Below, piece after piece: positions 1-5,424 of a stretch of DNA of 23,782 bases. Under the pieces are notes generated by a model. The model worked only from the letters and a program-made list of their open reading frames with translations. It had not been told where the DNA came from and made no database searches. The stretch covers positions 1 through 23,782 of the forward strand of contig CAUFXR010000033.1 of assembly GCA_959596515.1 (NCBI GenBank), read 5' to 3'. The DNA comes from an uncultured Oscillospiraceae bacterium (lineage in GTDB: Bacteria; Bacillota; Clostridia; Oscillospirales; Acutalibacteraceae). A program made the translations under genes and the position numbers. The stretch's first letter is position 1. Every line of letters begins with the position of its first letter.

Positions 1-2
1 AT

Positions 3-18
3 GTAACAGGACTGTTAC
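3..18. promoter_or_regulatory. Palindrome upstream of the transglycosylase gene (possible operator)
   Basis: A perfect inverted repeat, GTAACAG-GA-CTGTTAC, has 7-bp arms and a 2-bp centre. It ends two bases before the TAAGGAGG ribosome binding site (21-28) of the gene starting at 36. The symmetry is seen directly. That a repressor binds it, or that it forms an RNA hairpin in the leader, is inference. The promoter itself lies outside the window. Confidence 0.4.
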
Positions 19-35
19 TTTAAGGAGGACCCTAA

Positions 36-872
36 ATGCAAAAGTTATGGACGATCTGCCTGTCTCTCATGATGGGCATATCTTTTGTGGCTTCTTACCC
101 TACCGTTCCCGTGAAAGCACCGGCTATGAAAACGCCCGAACAAACCCTGGAAGCCATAAAAGCCAAAGCTTCTCAGGACCCGCTAGACCAACTGATTCAA
201 TCTTTCCCCGATGATTTCAATACTGTCCTTCAAGCGAAGGAGACCGACCCATCATCCAAGTCTAAATCTGAAGCTCCTGCTTCCGAAGCCCCTTCTCAGA
301 ATACCGACAGCCAGACGGATGGTTCTGACGAGCAAGTGGAATCGAAGGAACAATCTGATGGCGTCACCTCAGATGGCGGCACCTCAGAAACTGCTGTACC
401 CGCCAATTCCGACAATGCCGTTGAGGTTTCAGAATTTTATATTCCGGAAATTCCTTTGTCTCAGGAACTACAGGCTTACACTTATCAGCAATGTCAGGAA
501 AAACAAGTCAGTTATGAACTGGTTTTGGCCATGATGTACCACGAAAGTAATTATGACCCTTCCGCGGTGCGTTACTACGAAGATGGCTCCTCAGACAGCG
601 GTATTATGCAAATTAACAGTATCAACTCTCAATCCTTATATGATCTGTATGGGATCACCGATCTTCAGGACCCTTATGAAAACATTTTGGCAGGCGTCAG
701 TATTATTTCCGGTTTTGTCCATGAATATGGAGAGCATGACGGTCTAATGGCTTATAACATGGGAGTGGGCGGTTATCAAAACGCTATCGCTAACGGAACG
801 TATACCACTACCTATGTACAAAATATTTTGGAAACCAAAAGCGAAATCGAAAGTCTTCGGCAAGGAGCATGA
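36..872 (+). CDS. Secreted lytic transglycosylase-like protein (SLT domain)
   Basis: Predicted to cleave the MurNAc-GlcNAc bond of peptidoglycan outside the membrane. The N-terminus (residues 1-28) is a signal peptide with a hydrophobic core LSLMMGISFVAS. Residues about 65-130 form a Ser/Glu/Asp-rich linker of low complexity, which suggests an extended spacer. Residues about 143-250 carry the SLT (lysozyme-like) fold signatures: MMYHESNYDP with probable catalytic Glu170, GIMQIN at 189-194, and AYNMG at 239-243. The start is set by TAAGGAGG seven bases upstream of the ATG. At 278 aa it is normal for a small stand-alone transglycosylase. The next gene, rqcP, has its own promoter over the end of this one. 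The family call is good; the physiological role (turnover, sporulation or secretion-linked) cannot be read from sequence. Confidence 0.85.
   Translation: MQKLWTICLSLMMGISFVASYPTVPVKAPAMKTPEQTLEAIKAKASQDPLDQLIQSFPDDFNTVLQAKETDPSSKSKSEAPASEAPSQNTDSQTDGSDEQVESKEQSDGVTSDGGTSETAVPANSDNAVEVSEFYIPEIPLSQELQAYTYQQCQEKQVSYELVLAMMYHESNYDPSAVRYYEDGSSDSGIMQINSINSQSLYDLYGITDLQDPYENILAGVSIISGFVHEYGEHDGLMAYNMGVGGYQNAIANGTYTTTYVQNILETKSEIESLRQGA
357..386 (+). repeat. Tandem 15-bp duplication in the linker coding region
   Basis: GATGGCGTCACCTCA (357-371) is followed directly by GATGGCGGCACCTCA (372-386), 14 of 15 bases identical. It encodes DGVTS-DGGTS in the flexible linker of the transglycosylase. It is in frame, so copy-number change would lengthen or shorten the spacer without breaking the gene. 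Confidence 0.85.
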
Positions 873-878
873 GATCTC

Positions 879-907
879 TTGAAAACTCACTCAGAATCCT
901 CTATAAT
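879..907 (+). promoter_or_regulatory. Sigma-A-type promoter of rqcP
   Basis: A -35 box TTGAAA (879-884), a 17-bp spacer and a perfect -10 box TATAAT (902-907) lie between the end of the transglycosylase gene and the ribosome binding site of rqcP. Spacing and boxes match the vegetative consensus closely. The expected transcript starts near 914, giving a leader of roughly 25 bases. Confidence 0.8.
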
Positions 908-938
908 AATAAAAGCATTGTGAAATACGGAGGATATT

Positions 939-1178
939 ATGAGACTGGATAAATATTTAAAAGTCAGCCGTCTGATTAAGCGGCGCACCGTAGCCAACGA
1001 GGCCTGCGACGCCGGTAGAGTCTTGGTTAACGGCAAACCCGCCCGTGCTTCTTATGATGTTAAGGTTGGTGACATTTTAGAGATTCAAATGGGCACTCAT
1101 CCGTTAAAAGCGGAAGTATTAGATGTGACTGAATATACCAGAAAAGAAACCGCCTCTCAGCTTTATCGTCTGGTGTAG
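939..1178 (+). CDS. rqcP: RqcP, S4-domain ribosome quality-control factor (YabO family)
   Basis: A 79-aa protein made of one S4 RNA-binding domain: MRLDKYLKVSRLIKRR at the start, then the AGRVLVNG and VGDILEI segments typical of the S4 fold. The YabO/RqcP family binds stalled 50S subunits carrying peptidyl-tRNA and works with RqcH in adding C-terminal Ala tails in Firmicutes. Hsp15 is the proteobacterial relative. The length fits RqcP (about 80-90 aa) and is much shorter than S4-containing pseudouridine synthases. The start is fixed by CGGAGG five bases before the ATG. In Bacillus subtilis yabO sits before yabP, yabQ and divIC; here nothing follows on the same strand, so the gene looks monocistronic from the promoter at 879-907. 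The rqcH gene is not in the window. Confidence 0.88.
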   Translation: MRLDKYLKVSRLIKRRTVANEACDAGRVLVNGKPARASYDVKVGDILEIQMGTHPLKAEVLDVTEYTRKETASQLYRLV

Positions 1179-1351
1179 AAAAATCCCCAGGTTATGCCGT
1201 AGGTTTGAGCAATCTGTGGAAAGGTTCTCGCACAAAAATTGGCACCATTCTTTCCTACCGCATTGTTTTCCCTACTGTCTGTAAACGGGTGGTACGCTTT
1301 TAAACTATCCTTTATTGCTATTTTGACACTCTTCTTTCCTGGTCGTCACAT

Positions 1352-1380
1352 TCTTTACTTTGCGCAATGTGCACTGTCAA
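1352..1380 (-). promoter_or_regulatory. Promoter-like sequence pointing toward the 3' end of rqcP
   Basis: On the - strand there is TTGACA (1375-1380), a 17-bp spacer and TAAAGA (1352-1357). The spacer holds a near-palindrome, TGCGCAATGTGCA (1361-1373), which is perfect but for one G/T pair. A transcript would run leftward, antisense to rqcP. The -35 box is perfect but the -10 box is poor, and no ORF or known RNA follows, so this may be chance. Confidence 0.25.
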
Positions 1381-1455
1381 GACCGGTTACTTTCTCTAGG
1401 GATGGGCCATTTGATTCTCTATTATTGAACTGTTATATCACTGAGACACACGAGA

Positions 1456-1489
1456 AAAAGCCCACTGGCTAAAACGCCAATGGGCTTTT
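1456..1489. terminator. Bidirectional intrinsic terminator
   Basis: AAAAGCCCACTGGC (1456-1469) pairs with GCCAATGGGCTTTT (1476-1489), with one mismatch and a 6-base loop. The arm ends in TTTT on both strands, so it can stop rqcP transcription from the left and the efp/CD1247-type unit from the right. Its position between two convergent units supports this. Confidence 0.85.
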
Positions 1490-1542
1490 AAAATTTTTAA
1501 AACTTTTAGCTATTTTTTAAGCAACCGTGTAGCAAAGCAGAA

Positions 1543-1573
1543 GCTATCCGATATCCAATGAACCTCGGATAGC
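1543..1573. repeat. Perfect 9-bp hairpin downstream of the CD1247-type gene
   Basis: GCTATCCGA (1543-1551) and TCGGATAGC (1565-1573) are perfect inverted copies around a 13-base loop. The flanks contain the similar strings TAGCAAAGCAGAAGC and TAGCAAAGCCTAAGC. No T-run follows on either strand, so it is not a classic terminator. It may protect the 3' end of the - strand transcript or be a small palindromic repeat unit. Confidence 0.6.
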
Positions 1574-1603
1574 AAAGCCTAAGCTTATCAAAACAACGCC
1601 TCT

Positions 1604-2065
1604 TTATTTAATAGGCTCTTCCACTTGCTCGCCACAGCCACAACCGCAATAATCCTCATCGTCAGAATCGGAACAACAGTCGCAGTCACACTCTAAATCA
1701 TCAAAATCGAACTCTAAGGACTCACCGCAATTTGGGCACTGAATGCCGCCTTTCAGCAGAACATCCTCAGAAACACAAATGGTCTCATTACAAGTAGGAC
1801 AGGTGACCTCATAATATTCCTCATCCTCGTCGTCATCTTCGTCCTCATCATAGAAGTCCTGCTCTAGATAATACAAATCCTCGTCTACCTCATCCAGCTG
1901 ATTGCCCATATCGTTCATGCTTTCCTCTAAGCCTGAAACCGTAAGGGCCATATCATCCAACAGGTCGATGATGGCGTTGATTACCTTGACCTCTTTCTCG
2001 TCAGCGTTCAGTTCTAACCCTGCCACAAGGCCTTTGATGTACGCGGCTTTTTCAGTTAAAGTCAT
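1604..2065 (-). CDS. CD1247-type N-terminal-domain protein with zinc ribbon, function unknown
   Basis: A 153-aa, very acidic protein. Residues 1-70 are a helical N-terminal domain beginning MTLTEKAAYIKGLVAGLEL, which I recognise from the conserved clostridial family named after CD1247. Residues 72-84 are almost all Asp/Glu. Then comes a zinc ribbon with CPTC (Cys89, Cys92) and CPNC (Cys110, Cys113). The tail has a second cluster, Cys126, 128, 130, 131, 140, 142 and 144, in an acidic setting. ATG start with AAGGAGGT just upstream. It lies 113 bases after efp on the same strand, a neighbourhood I associate with this family in Clostridia, but no function is established. Metal binding by the ribbon is likely; the tail's role is open. 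Confidence 0.75.
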   Translation of the reverse strand: MTLTEKAAYIKGLVAGLELNADEKEVKVINAIIDLLDDMALTVSGLEESMNDMGNQLDEVDEDLYYLEQDFYDEDEDDDEDEEYYEVTCPTCNETICVSEDVLLKGGIQCPNCGESLEFDFDDLECDCDCCSDSDDEDYCGCGCGEQVEEPIK

Positions 2066-2160
2066 ACCTGTACCTCCTTAAAATCGTTTTGTCCGTCTCT
2101 AATTTGATTTGGTCCCTTGTTTTTCGCGTCTTTTTCATCTGCTTCCAAAAACAGGAAACT

Positions 2161-2179
2161 ACCAATAAATAGTATTGGT
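2161..2179 (-). terminator. Weak hairpin at the efp stop codon
   Basis: ACCAATA (2161-2167) and TATTGGT (2173-2179) form a 7-bp AT-rich stem with a 5-base loop that reaches into the efp stop codon. On the - strand it is followed by a T-rich stretch with a run of five T about ten bases on. It could be a partial terminator between efp and the CD1247-type gene, but the stem is weak. Confidence 0.3.
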
Positions 2180-2736
2180 TAGGCACGCTCCATATATTCT
2201 CCGGTACGGGTGTCTACACGGATCATTTCCCCTTCGTCAATAAACAGCGGAACTTTGATTTCCGCGCCAGTCTCCAGGGTGGCAGGCTTGGTGGCGTTAG
2301 TAGCGGTATCGCCCTTAAAGCCAGGATCCGTCTTGGTCACCTGAAGCTCCACAAAGAACGGAGGCTCCACGCCGAACACGCTACCTTTATAAGAAAGCAC
2401 CTTGCACTCCATATTTTCTTTTACAAATTTAAAGTTATCACCCAGTACGCTCTTGTTGATAGGCAGCTGCTCATAAGACTCCAAATCCATGAAATAATAC
2501 AGATCACCGTCGTTATACAGATACTGCATGTCCTTTCTGTCGATAAAGGCGGTAGGATATTTGTCATTAGGGTTAAAGGTCTTTTCCACCACGCTGCCGG
2601 TAATCACATTTCTGATTTTCGTGCGAACGAAAGCCGCTCCTTTTCCGGGCTTTACATGCTGGAATTCTATAATCGAATATACATTCCCATCCATTTCAAA
2701 GGTAATACCGTTTCTGAAATCACCTGCTGATACCAT
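2179..2736 (-). CDS. efp: Elongation factor P
   Basis: A 185-aa EF-P, the normal full length. It binds between the P and E sites of stalled ribosomes and speeds peptide bond formation at consecutive prolines. The N-terminal KOW-like domain carries the loop HVKPGKGAAF, with Lys32 at the position that is modified in many bacteria (5-aminopentanol on Lys32 in Bacillus subtilis). The two OB-type domains follow, ending in the family's VDTRTGEYMERA motif. ATG start with TTGGAGG upstream. It has its own promoter (2771-2799) just after pepP. The aroQ-pepP-efp order is the same as yqhS-yqhT-efp in Bacillus subtilis. No modification genes (ymfI, epmA/B) are visible in the window. Confidence 0.97.
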   Translation of the reverse strand: MVSAGDFRNGITFEMDGNVYSIIEFQHVKPGKGAAFVRTKIRNVITGSVVEKTFNPNDKYPTAFIDRKDMQYLYNDGDLYYFMDLESYEQLPINKSVLGDNFKFVKENMECKVLSYKGSVFGVEPPFFVELQVTKTDPGFKGDTATNATKPATLETGAEIKVPLFIDEGEMIRVDTRTGEYMERA

Positions 2737-2770
2737 ATATGATCCTCCAATACAAAATTATCTAATATAA

Positions 2771-2799
2771 AGTTTATCCTAAATCACCGTATTTTTCAA
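2771..2799 (-). promoter_or_regulatory. Sigma-A-type promoter of efp
   Basis: On the - strand TTGAAA (2794-2799), a 17-bp spacer and TAAACT (2771-2776) lie between the pepP stop and the efp start. The -10 box keeps the conserved TA and final T. It would allow efp to be made independently of the aroQ-pepP transcript. Confidence 0.6.
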
Positions 2800-2814
2800 G
2801 TTTTTTCTTATAAA

Positions 2815-3906
2815 TTATAAAAGAATCAACTCTTTTGATGATTTCGTAAAATTCTGATACCCGTTTTCCGTGATTACAACCATATCCTCGATCCTGACGC
2901 CAAACCGGTCCGGCAGATAAATCCCAGGTTCCACAGTCATCACCACGCCTGGTTCTAATATATCTGGGCTGGATGGACCGCACCTTGGCTCTTCATGGAT
3001 CTGGAGACCCACTGAATGGCCAGTTGCGTGACCGAAGCAGCGTCCAAAGCCCGCTTGTGTAATCACGTCTCTGGCGGCGGCATCCACCTCCTTACAGGAC
3101 TTTTCTGGACCTATAATATCAAGAACGGCCAGTTGAGCCTTTAAAACCGTATCATATACCTGTTTTTGTTCTTCCGTCACTTGGCCAAGCGCTACCGTTC
3201 GCGTCATATCGCTGCAATAATGGTGATAGATAGCACCGATATCAATTGTGATAAAGTCGCCTTTTTCAATCGGTTTATCCCCTGGCACACCGTGAGGCAA
3301 GGAACCGTTTTTCCCGGAAACCACGATCAGATCAAAGGAAACGCCTTCCGCGCCGCTTCTTCTCATAAAGAATTCGATTTCCAACGCCAGCTCACGTTCT
3401 GTGATTCCTTCCTTGATTTTAGAAAGGATATGGGAAAAAGCGGCGTCAGTAATCTCTTGTGCCGCATTCATCTCCCGAAGTTCCTCCGGTTCCTTAACGC
3501 GGCGCATTTGGTGCAGCAGCCGGTCCAGGGTCTGATCCTTTACCACCTTAGCACCGGCAGCGTGAAAAATCGTCTCCACCTGCTGAGCGGTAGACAGAGA
3601 AATACCTTCATACTCTAATAAAATTCCCTTCAGTCCTTCCTGACGAACAAGCTCCTTCAGGGTTTCTCCAATTTTGGAAAACTCAACCACCTTGCAATGA
3701 GAGACCTGTTTACAGGCCGCCTCGTAATACCGGAAATCCACAATAAAATAAGCTCCCCGCCTGGTGATCAACACGTAACCGGCCGAAGTTTCCATTCCCG
3801 TGAGATACAAACGGTTCGCCGGTGAAGTGATCAGTGCACCGTCTACAACCTGATCCTCCACCATCTCCGGCAAAAGGGACATCAGCCGTTCTATTCTTTC
3901 TGCCAT
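2815..3906 (-). CDS. pepP: Xaa-Pro aminopeptidase, M24B family
   Basis: A 363-aa cytoplasmic metallopeptidase that removes N-terminal residues ahead of proline. The creatinase-like N-domain spans about residues 1-130 and the pita-bread catalytic domain 140-360. The five metal ligands of M24 are all present: Asp222 in ITIDIGA, Asp233 in SDMTRT, His297 in HATGHSVG, Glu326 in TVEPGIY and Glu340 in VRIEDM. Length matches the Bacillus YqhT type rather than the longer proteobacterial PepP. The ATG start follows a GGCGG element. It lies between aroQ (75-base gap) and efp. PepP-type and prolidase-type (PepQ) enzymes are hard to separate by eye; the placement next to efp favours the YqhT group. Confidence 0.92.
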   Translation of the reverse strand: MAERIERLMSLLPEMVEDQVVDGALITSPANRLYLTGMETSAGYVLITRRGAYFIVDFRYYEAACKQVSHCKVVEFSKIGETLKELVRQEGLKGILLEYEGISLSTAQQVETIFHAAGAKVVKDQTLDRLLHQMRRVKEPEELREMNAAQEITDAAFSHILSKIKEGITERELALEIEFFMRRSGAEGVSFDLIVVSGKNGSLPHGVPGDKPIEKGDFITIDIGAIYHHYCSDMTRTVALGQVTEEQKQVYDTVLKAQLAVLDIIGPEKSCKEVDAAARDVITQAGFGRCFGHATGHSVGLQIHEEPRCGPSSPDILEPGVVMTVEPGIYLPDRFGVRIEDMVVITENGYQNFTKSSKELILL

Positions 3907-3943
3907 AGCTACCGCCTTCTTTCTAGTTCGCTCATTCTTTCAT

Positions 3944-3960
3944 AACGGCTTTTAGCCGTT
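3944..3960. repeat. Small hairpin between aroQ and pepP
   Basis: AACGGCT and AGCCGTT form a perfect 7-bp stem with a 3-base loop. On the - strand no T-run follows, so it is unlikely to end transcription there. It may be an mRNA processing or stability element inside the operon, or chance. Confidence 0.4.
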
Positions 3961-3981
3961 TTCCCTCTCCTCGTCAATCGC

Positions 3982-4413
3982 TTAAAGTAAACCTTTTAAG
4001 GCGTCAATGGCCAAAAAATAGCTATTTTTTCCAAAACCAGCAATCTGTCCGGCGCACACTGGAGAGATCACAGAATGGTGACGGAATTCCTCACGGGCAT
4101 AAATATTACTCATATGAACCTCCACAAACGGAATCCGTAAACAGGAAATCGCATCCCGCAGGGCGTAGCTATAATGGGTCAGCGCGCCCGCGTTGATAAT
4201 CGCCCCGTCGAACACATCCTTCGCCTCATGGATTTTGTCTACCAAGGCTCCCTCCCAATTGGATTGGAAAATTTCACAGGCGTAACCCGCCTTGTCAGCG
4301 TATTCACGAATTTGAGCTTCAATATTTTCCGCCGTCTCCGTACCGTAAATTCCTTTTTCACGCACACCGATCATATTTAAGTTCGGTCCTAGCAATACCA
4401 ATATCTTTTTCAT
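3982..4413 (-). CDS. aroQ: Type II 3-dehydroquinate dehydratase
   Basis: A 143-aa enzyme for the third step of the shikimate pathway: 3-dehydroquinate to 3-dehydroshikimate, by the type II trans-elimination. Family motifs are intact: GPNLNMIGVRE with Arg18, Tyr23 as the catalytic tyrosine, NAGALTHYSYALRDA at 74-88, VEVHMSN with Glu98 and His100, and Arg107. These sit one residue earlier than Arg19, Tyr24, Glu99, His101 and Arg108 of the Mycobacterium tuberculosis enzyme. The ATG overlaps the yqeG stop in an ATGA, so the two are probably translationally coupled. It is the only shikimate gene in the window, as in the Bacillus yqhS-yqhT-efp cluster. Confidence 0.95.
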   Translation of the reverse strand: MKKILVLLGPNLNMIGVREKGIYGTETAENIEAQIREYADKAGYACEIFQSNWEGALVDKIHEAKDVFDGAIINAGALTHYSYALRDAISCLRIPFVEVHMSNIYAREEFRHHSVISPVCAGQIAGFGKNSYFLAIDALKGLL

Positions 4414-4940
4414 CTTTCCTCATTACCTCCCGACCTTTTCTTTTCAACCGTCTTTGCTTTTTCCCGAAAGTATCGTTCCCACTTCCGTCTCAGCCGAAAA
4501 CTTGCGGTATCTTCTAGCTGGATCGGGTCCAGCAGCACCGATTTCATTCCGCATAGATTGGCGCCAATAATATCTGTAAAAATTTGATCTCCTACCACCA
4601 GACATTGGCTGCTCTTTACTTTTTTTCGCAACCCTTTTTTCGCTTTTAAATATCCCCACGGCAGCGGTTTTACCGCGAAATGGACAAACGGTAACTGAAA
4701 CTGAGCGGCAAAAGGTTCTACCCGTTCTTTAAAATTATTAGAAATAATAAAAAGCTGGAAGCCTTGATCTACCAGATTTTTTGCCCAAACCACAGAACCC
4801 TCAAACGGCGACTGGGAGCCATGAACCGAAAGGGTATTGTCTACATCTAAAAAAACAGCCCGGATGCCTAAGGAATTCAATAAATCCTCTGAAATATCCG
4901 TTACCCGTTTCAAAGCTACCGTAGGCAGAAAAAGAGACAT
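4410..4940 (-). CDS. yqeG: YqeG family HAD-IIIA phosphatase
   Basis: A 176-aa HAD-superfamily hydrolase. Motif I is LDVDNT with nucleophile Asp32 and acid Asp34; motif II is FIISNN at 64-69; Lys91 fits motif III; the last acidic motif is GDQIFTD at 117-123. No cap domain is visible, as expected for class III. The true substrate of YqeG is not established. I start it at the ATG at 4940, because GGAGG lies five bases upstream and the protein then begins MSLFLPTVALKRV. The longer open frame (to 5021) would translate through the rpsU terminator. It is the first gene of the yqeG-aroQ-pepP unit. There is no room for a separate promoter between the terminator and the ribosome binding site. Confidence 0.9.
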   Translation of the reverse strand: MSLFLPTVALKRVTDISEDLLNSLGIRAVFLDVDNTLSVHGSQSPFEGSVVWAKNLVDQGFQLFIISNNFKERVEPFAAQFQLPFVHFAVKPLPWGYLKAKKGLRKKVKSSQCLVVGDQIFTDIIGANLCGMKSVLLDPIQLEDTASFRLRRKWERYFREKAKTVEKKRSGGNEER

Positions 4941-4953
4941 AAAAACCTCCATT

Positions 4954-4984
4954 AAAAAAGCGGGCAACCCTGCCCGCTTTTTTT
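4954..4984 (-). terminator. Intrinsic terminator of rpsU, abutting the yqeG ribosome binding site
   Basis: GCGGGCA and TGCCCGC form a perfect 7-bp GC-rich stem with a 4-base loop, lengthened by A/T pairs on both sides, and followed on the - strand by six T. Stem plus tail span the whole region. Four bases past the T-run is the GGAGG of yqeG, so read-through or 3' processing must supply yqeG mRNA unless a promoter hides inside rpsU. Confidence 0.88.
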
Positions 4985-5020
4985 CAAAACATTTGAATTC
5001 AATTGGAGCAACCGCTACCA

Positions 5021-5037
5021 TAAGCTGTTACAGCTTA
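5021..5037. repeat. 17-base palindrome over the rpsU stop codon
   Basis: TAAGCTGT-T-ACAGCTTA is perfectly symmetric with 8-bp arms and includes the TAA stop of rpsU. In RNA it can fold as a short hairpin about 35 bases before the terminator stem. Its function is unknown. Confidence 0.6.
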
Positions 5038-5211
5038 TTTAAACTTACGCTTACGAGCTGCTTCAGACTTCTTTTTGCGACGTACGGAAGGCTTTTCATA
5101 AGCTTCTCTCTTACGCACCTCGGCGATAACACCAGCTCTGGCACACTGCTTCTTGAATCTTCTCAAAGCACTGTCCAAAGACTCGTTATCTTTAATTCTA
5201 ATTTCAGCCAT
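5035..5211 (-). CDS. rpsU: 30S ribosomal protein S21
   Basis: A 58-aa protein starting MAEIRIKDNESLDSALRRFK and ending in the strongly basic tail VRRKKKSEAARKRKFK. This is the full S21 pattern: an N-terminal segment with conserved ALRRFKKQC, then a basic C-terminal helix that packs on 16S rRNA near the anti-Shine-Dalgarno region. The ATG is preceded by GGAGGGGAGGG. It stands alone between leuS and yqeG with its own consensus promoter (5269-5297) and terminator (4954-4984), so it is probably a monocistronic, highly expressed unit with some read-through into yqeG. The yqeY gene often found near rpsU in Firmicutes is not here. Confidence 0.95.
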   Translation of the reverse strand: MAEIRIKDNESLDSALRRFKKQCARAGVIAEVRKREAYEKPSVRRKKKSEAARKRKFK

Positions 5212-5268
5212 CTATTTCCCTCCCCTCCGTCGAACGACAGGGGTATTTGTGTCTTACGATACTAAAAT

Positions 5269-5297
5269 ATTATACAGTAGCAGGCTTTGGGTGTCAA
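5269..5297 (-). promoter_or_regulatory. Consensus sigma-A promoter of rpsU
   Basis: On the - strand TTGACA (5292-5297), a 17-bp spacer and TATAAT (5269-5274) match the vegetative consensus at all twelve positions. It lies about 58 bases upstream of the rpsU start codon. This is the strongest promoter match in the window. Confidence 0.92.
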
Positions 5298-5305
5298 GGG
5301 TAATG

Positions 5306-5319
5306 TGTGAAAGTTCACA
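5306..5319. promoter_or_regulatory. Palindrome next to the rpsU -35 box (possible operator)
   Basis: TGTGAA-AG-TTCACA has perfect 6-bp arms and sits eight bases upstream of the TTGACA box. It resembles a TGTGA...TCACA site but with a 4-base centre between the pentamers rather than the six bases of CRP-type sites. Regulator binding is inference. Confidence 0.35.
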
Positions 5320-5353
5320 AATTCGTTTTATTCCCTAGGAAAGAAAATCCTCA

Positions 5354-5388
5354 TTTGGTAAATATTTACAAGTAATATTTATCCCAAA
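5354..5388 (-). terminator. Hairpin after leuS (possible operon terminator)
   Basis: TTTGG plus TAAATATT pairs with AATATTTA plus CCAAA, giving 13 bp with a 2-base bulge and a 7-base loop. It lies about 37 bases past the leuS stop and is followed on the - strand by a T-rich tract. The stem also contains a perfect 12-bp palindrome, GTAAATATTTAC (5358-5369). The stem is AT-rich, so termination strength is uncertain. Confidence 0.45.
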
Positions 5389-5424
5389 ATTCAGAAAATT
5401 CATCTCAGCGCCCGTGCAAGCAAC

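Larger units (their letters stand above)
1179..1603. other. 425-base intergenic region between convergent transcription units
   Basis: No convincing gene is present. The one open frame, 1239-1472 on the + strand, begins with TTG, has no ribosome binding site and runs through a terminator stem. The region holds the bidirectional terminator at 1456-1489, a perfect hairpin at 1543-1573 with neighbouring near-repeats TAGCAAAGC at 1530 and 1570, and a promoter-like pair on the - strand at 1352-1380. The stretch 1185-1350 has no feature I can name. A small non-coding RNA is possible but not supported by any family I recognise. Confidence 0.6.

Noticed and set aside
1288..1302. GGGTGGTACGC resembling the T-box antiterminator sequence GGGTGGTACCGCG
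   Set aside because: One base is missing from the core, there is no room for Stem I without entering rqcP, and no amino-acid or synthetase gene follows on that strand.
1239..1472. Open frame of 77 codons in the gap after rqcP
   Set aside because: TTG start, no ribosome binding site, odd composition, and it runs through the bidirectional terminator stem.
4941..5021. N-terminal extension of YqeG by 27 residues
   Set aside because: It would be translated through the rpsU terminator; the internal ATG at 4940 has a clear GGAGG and fits the family.
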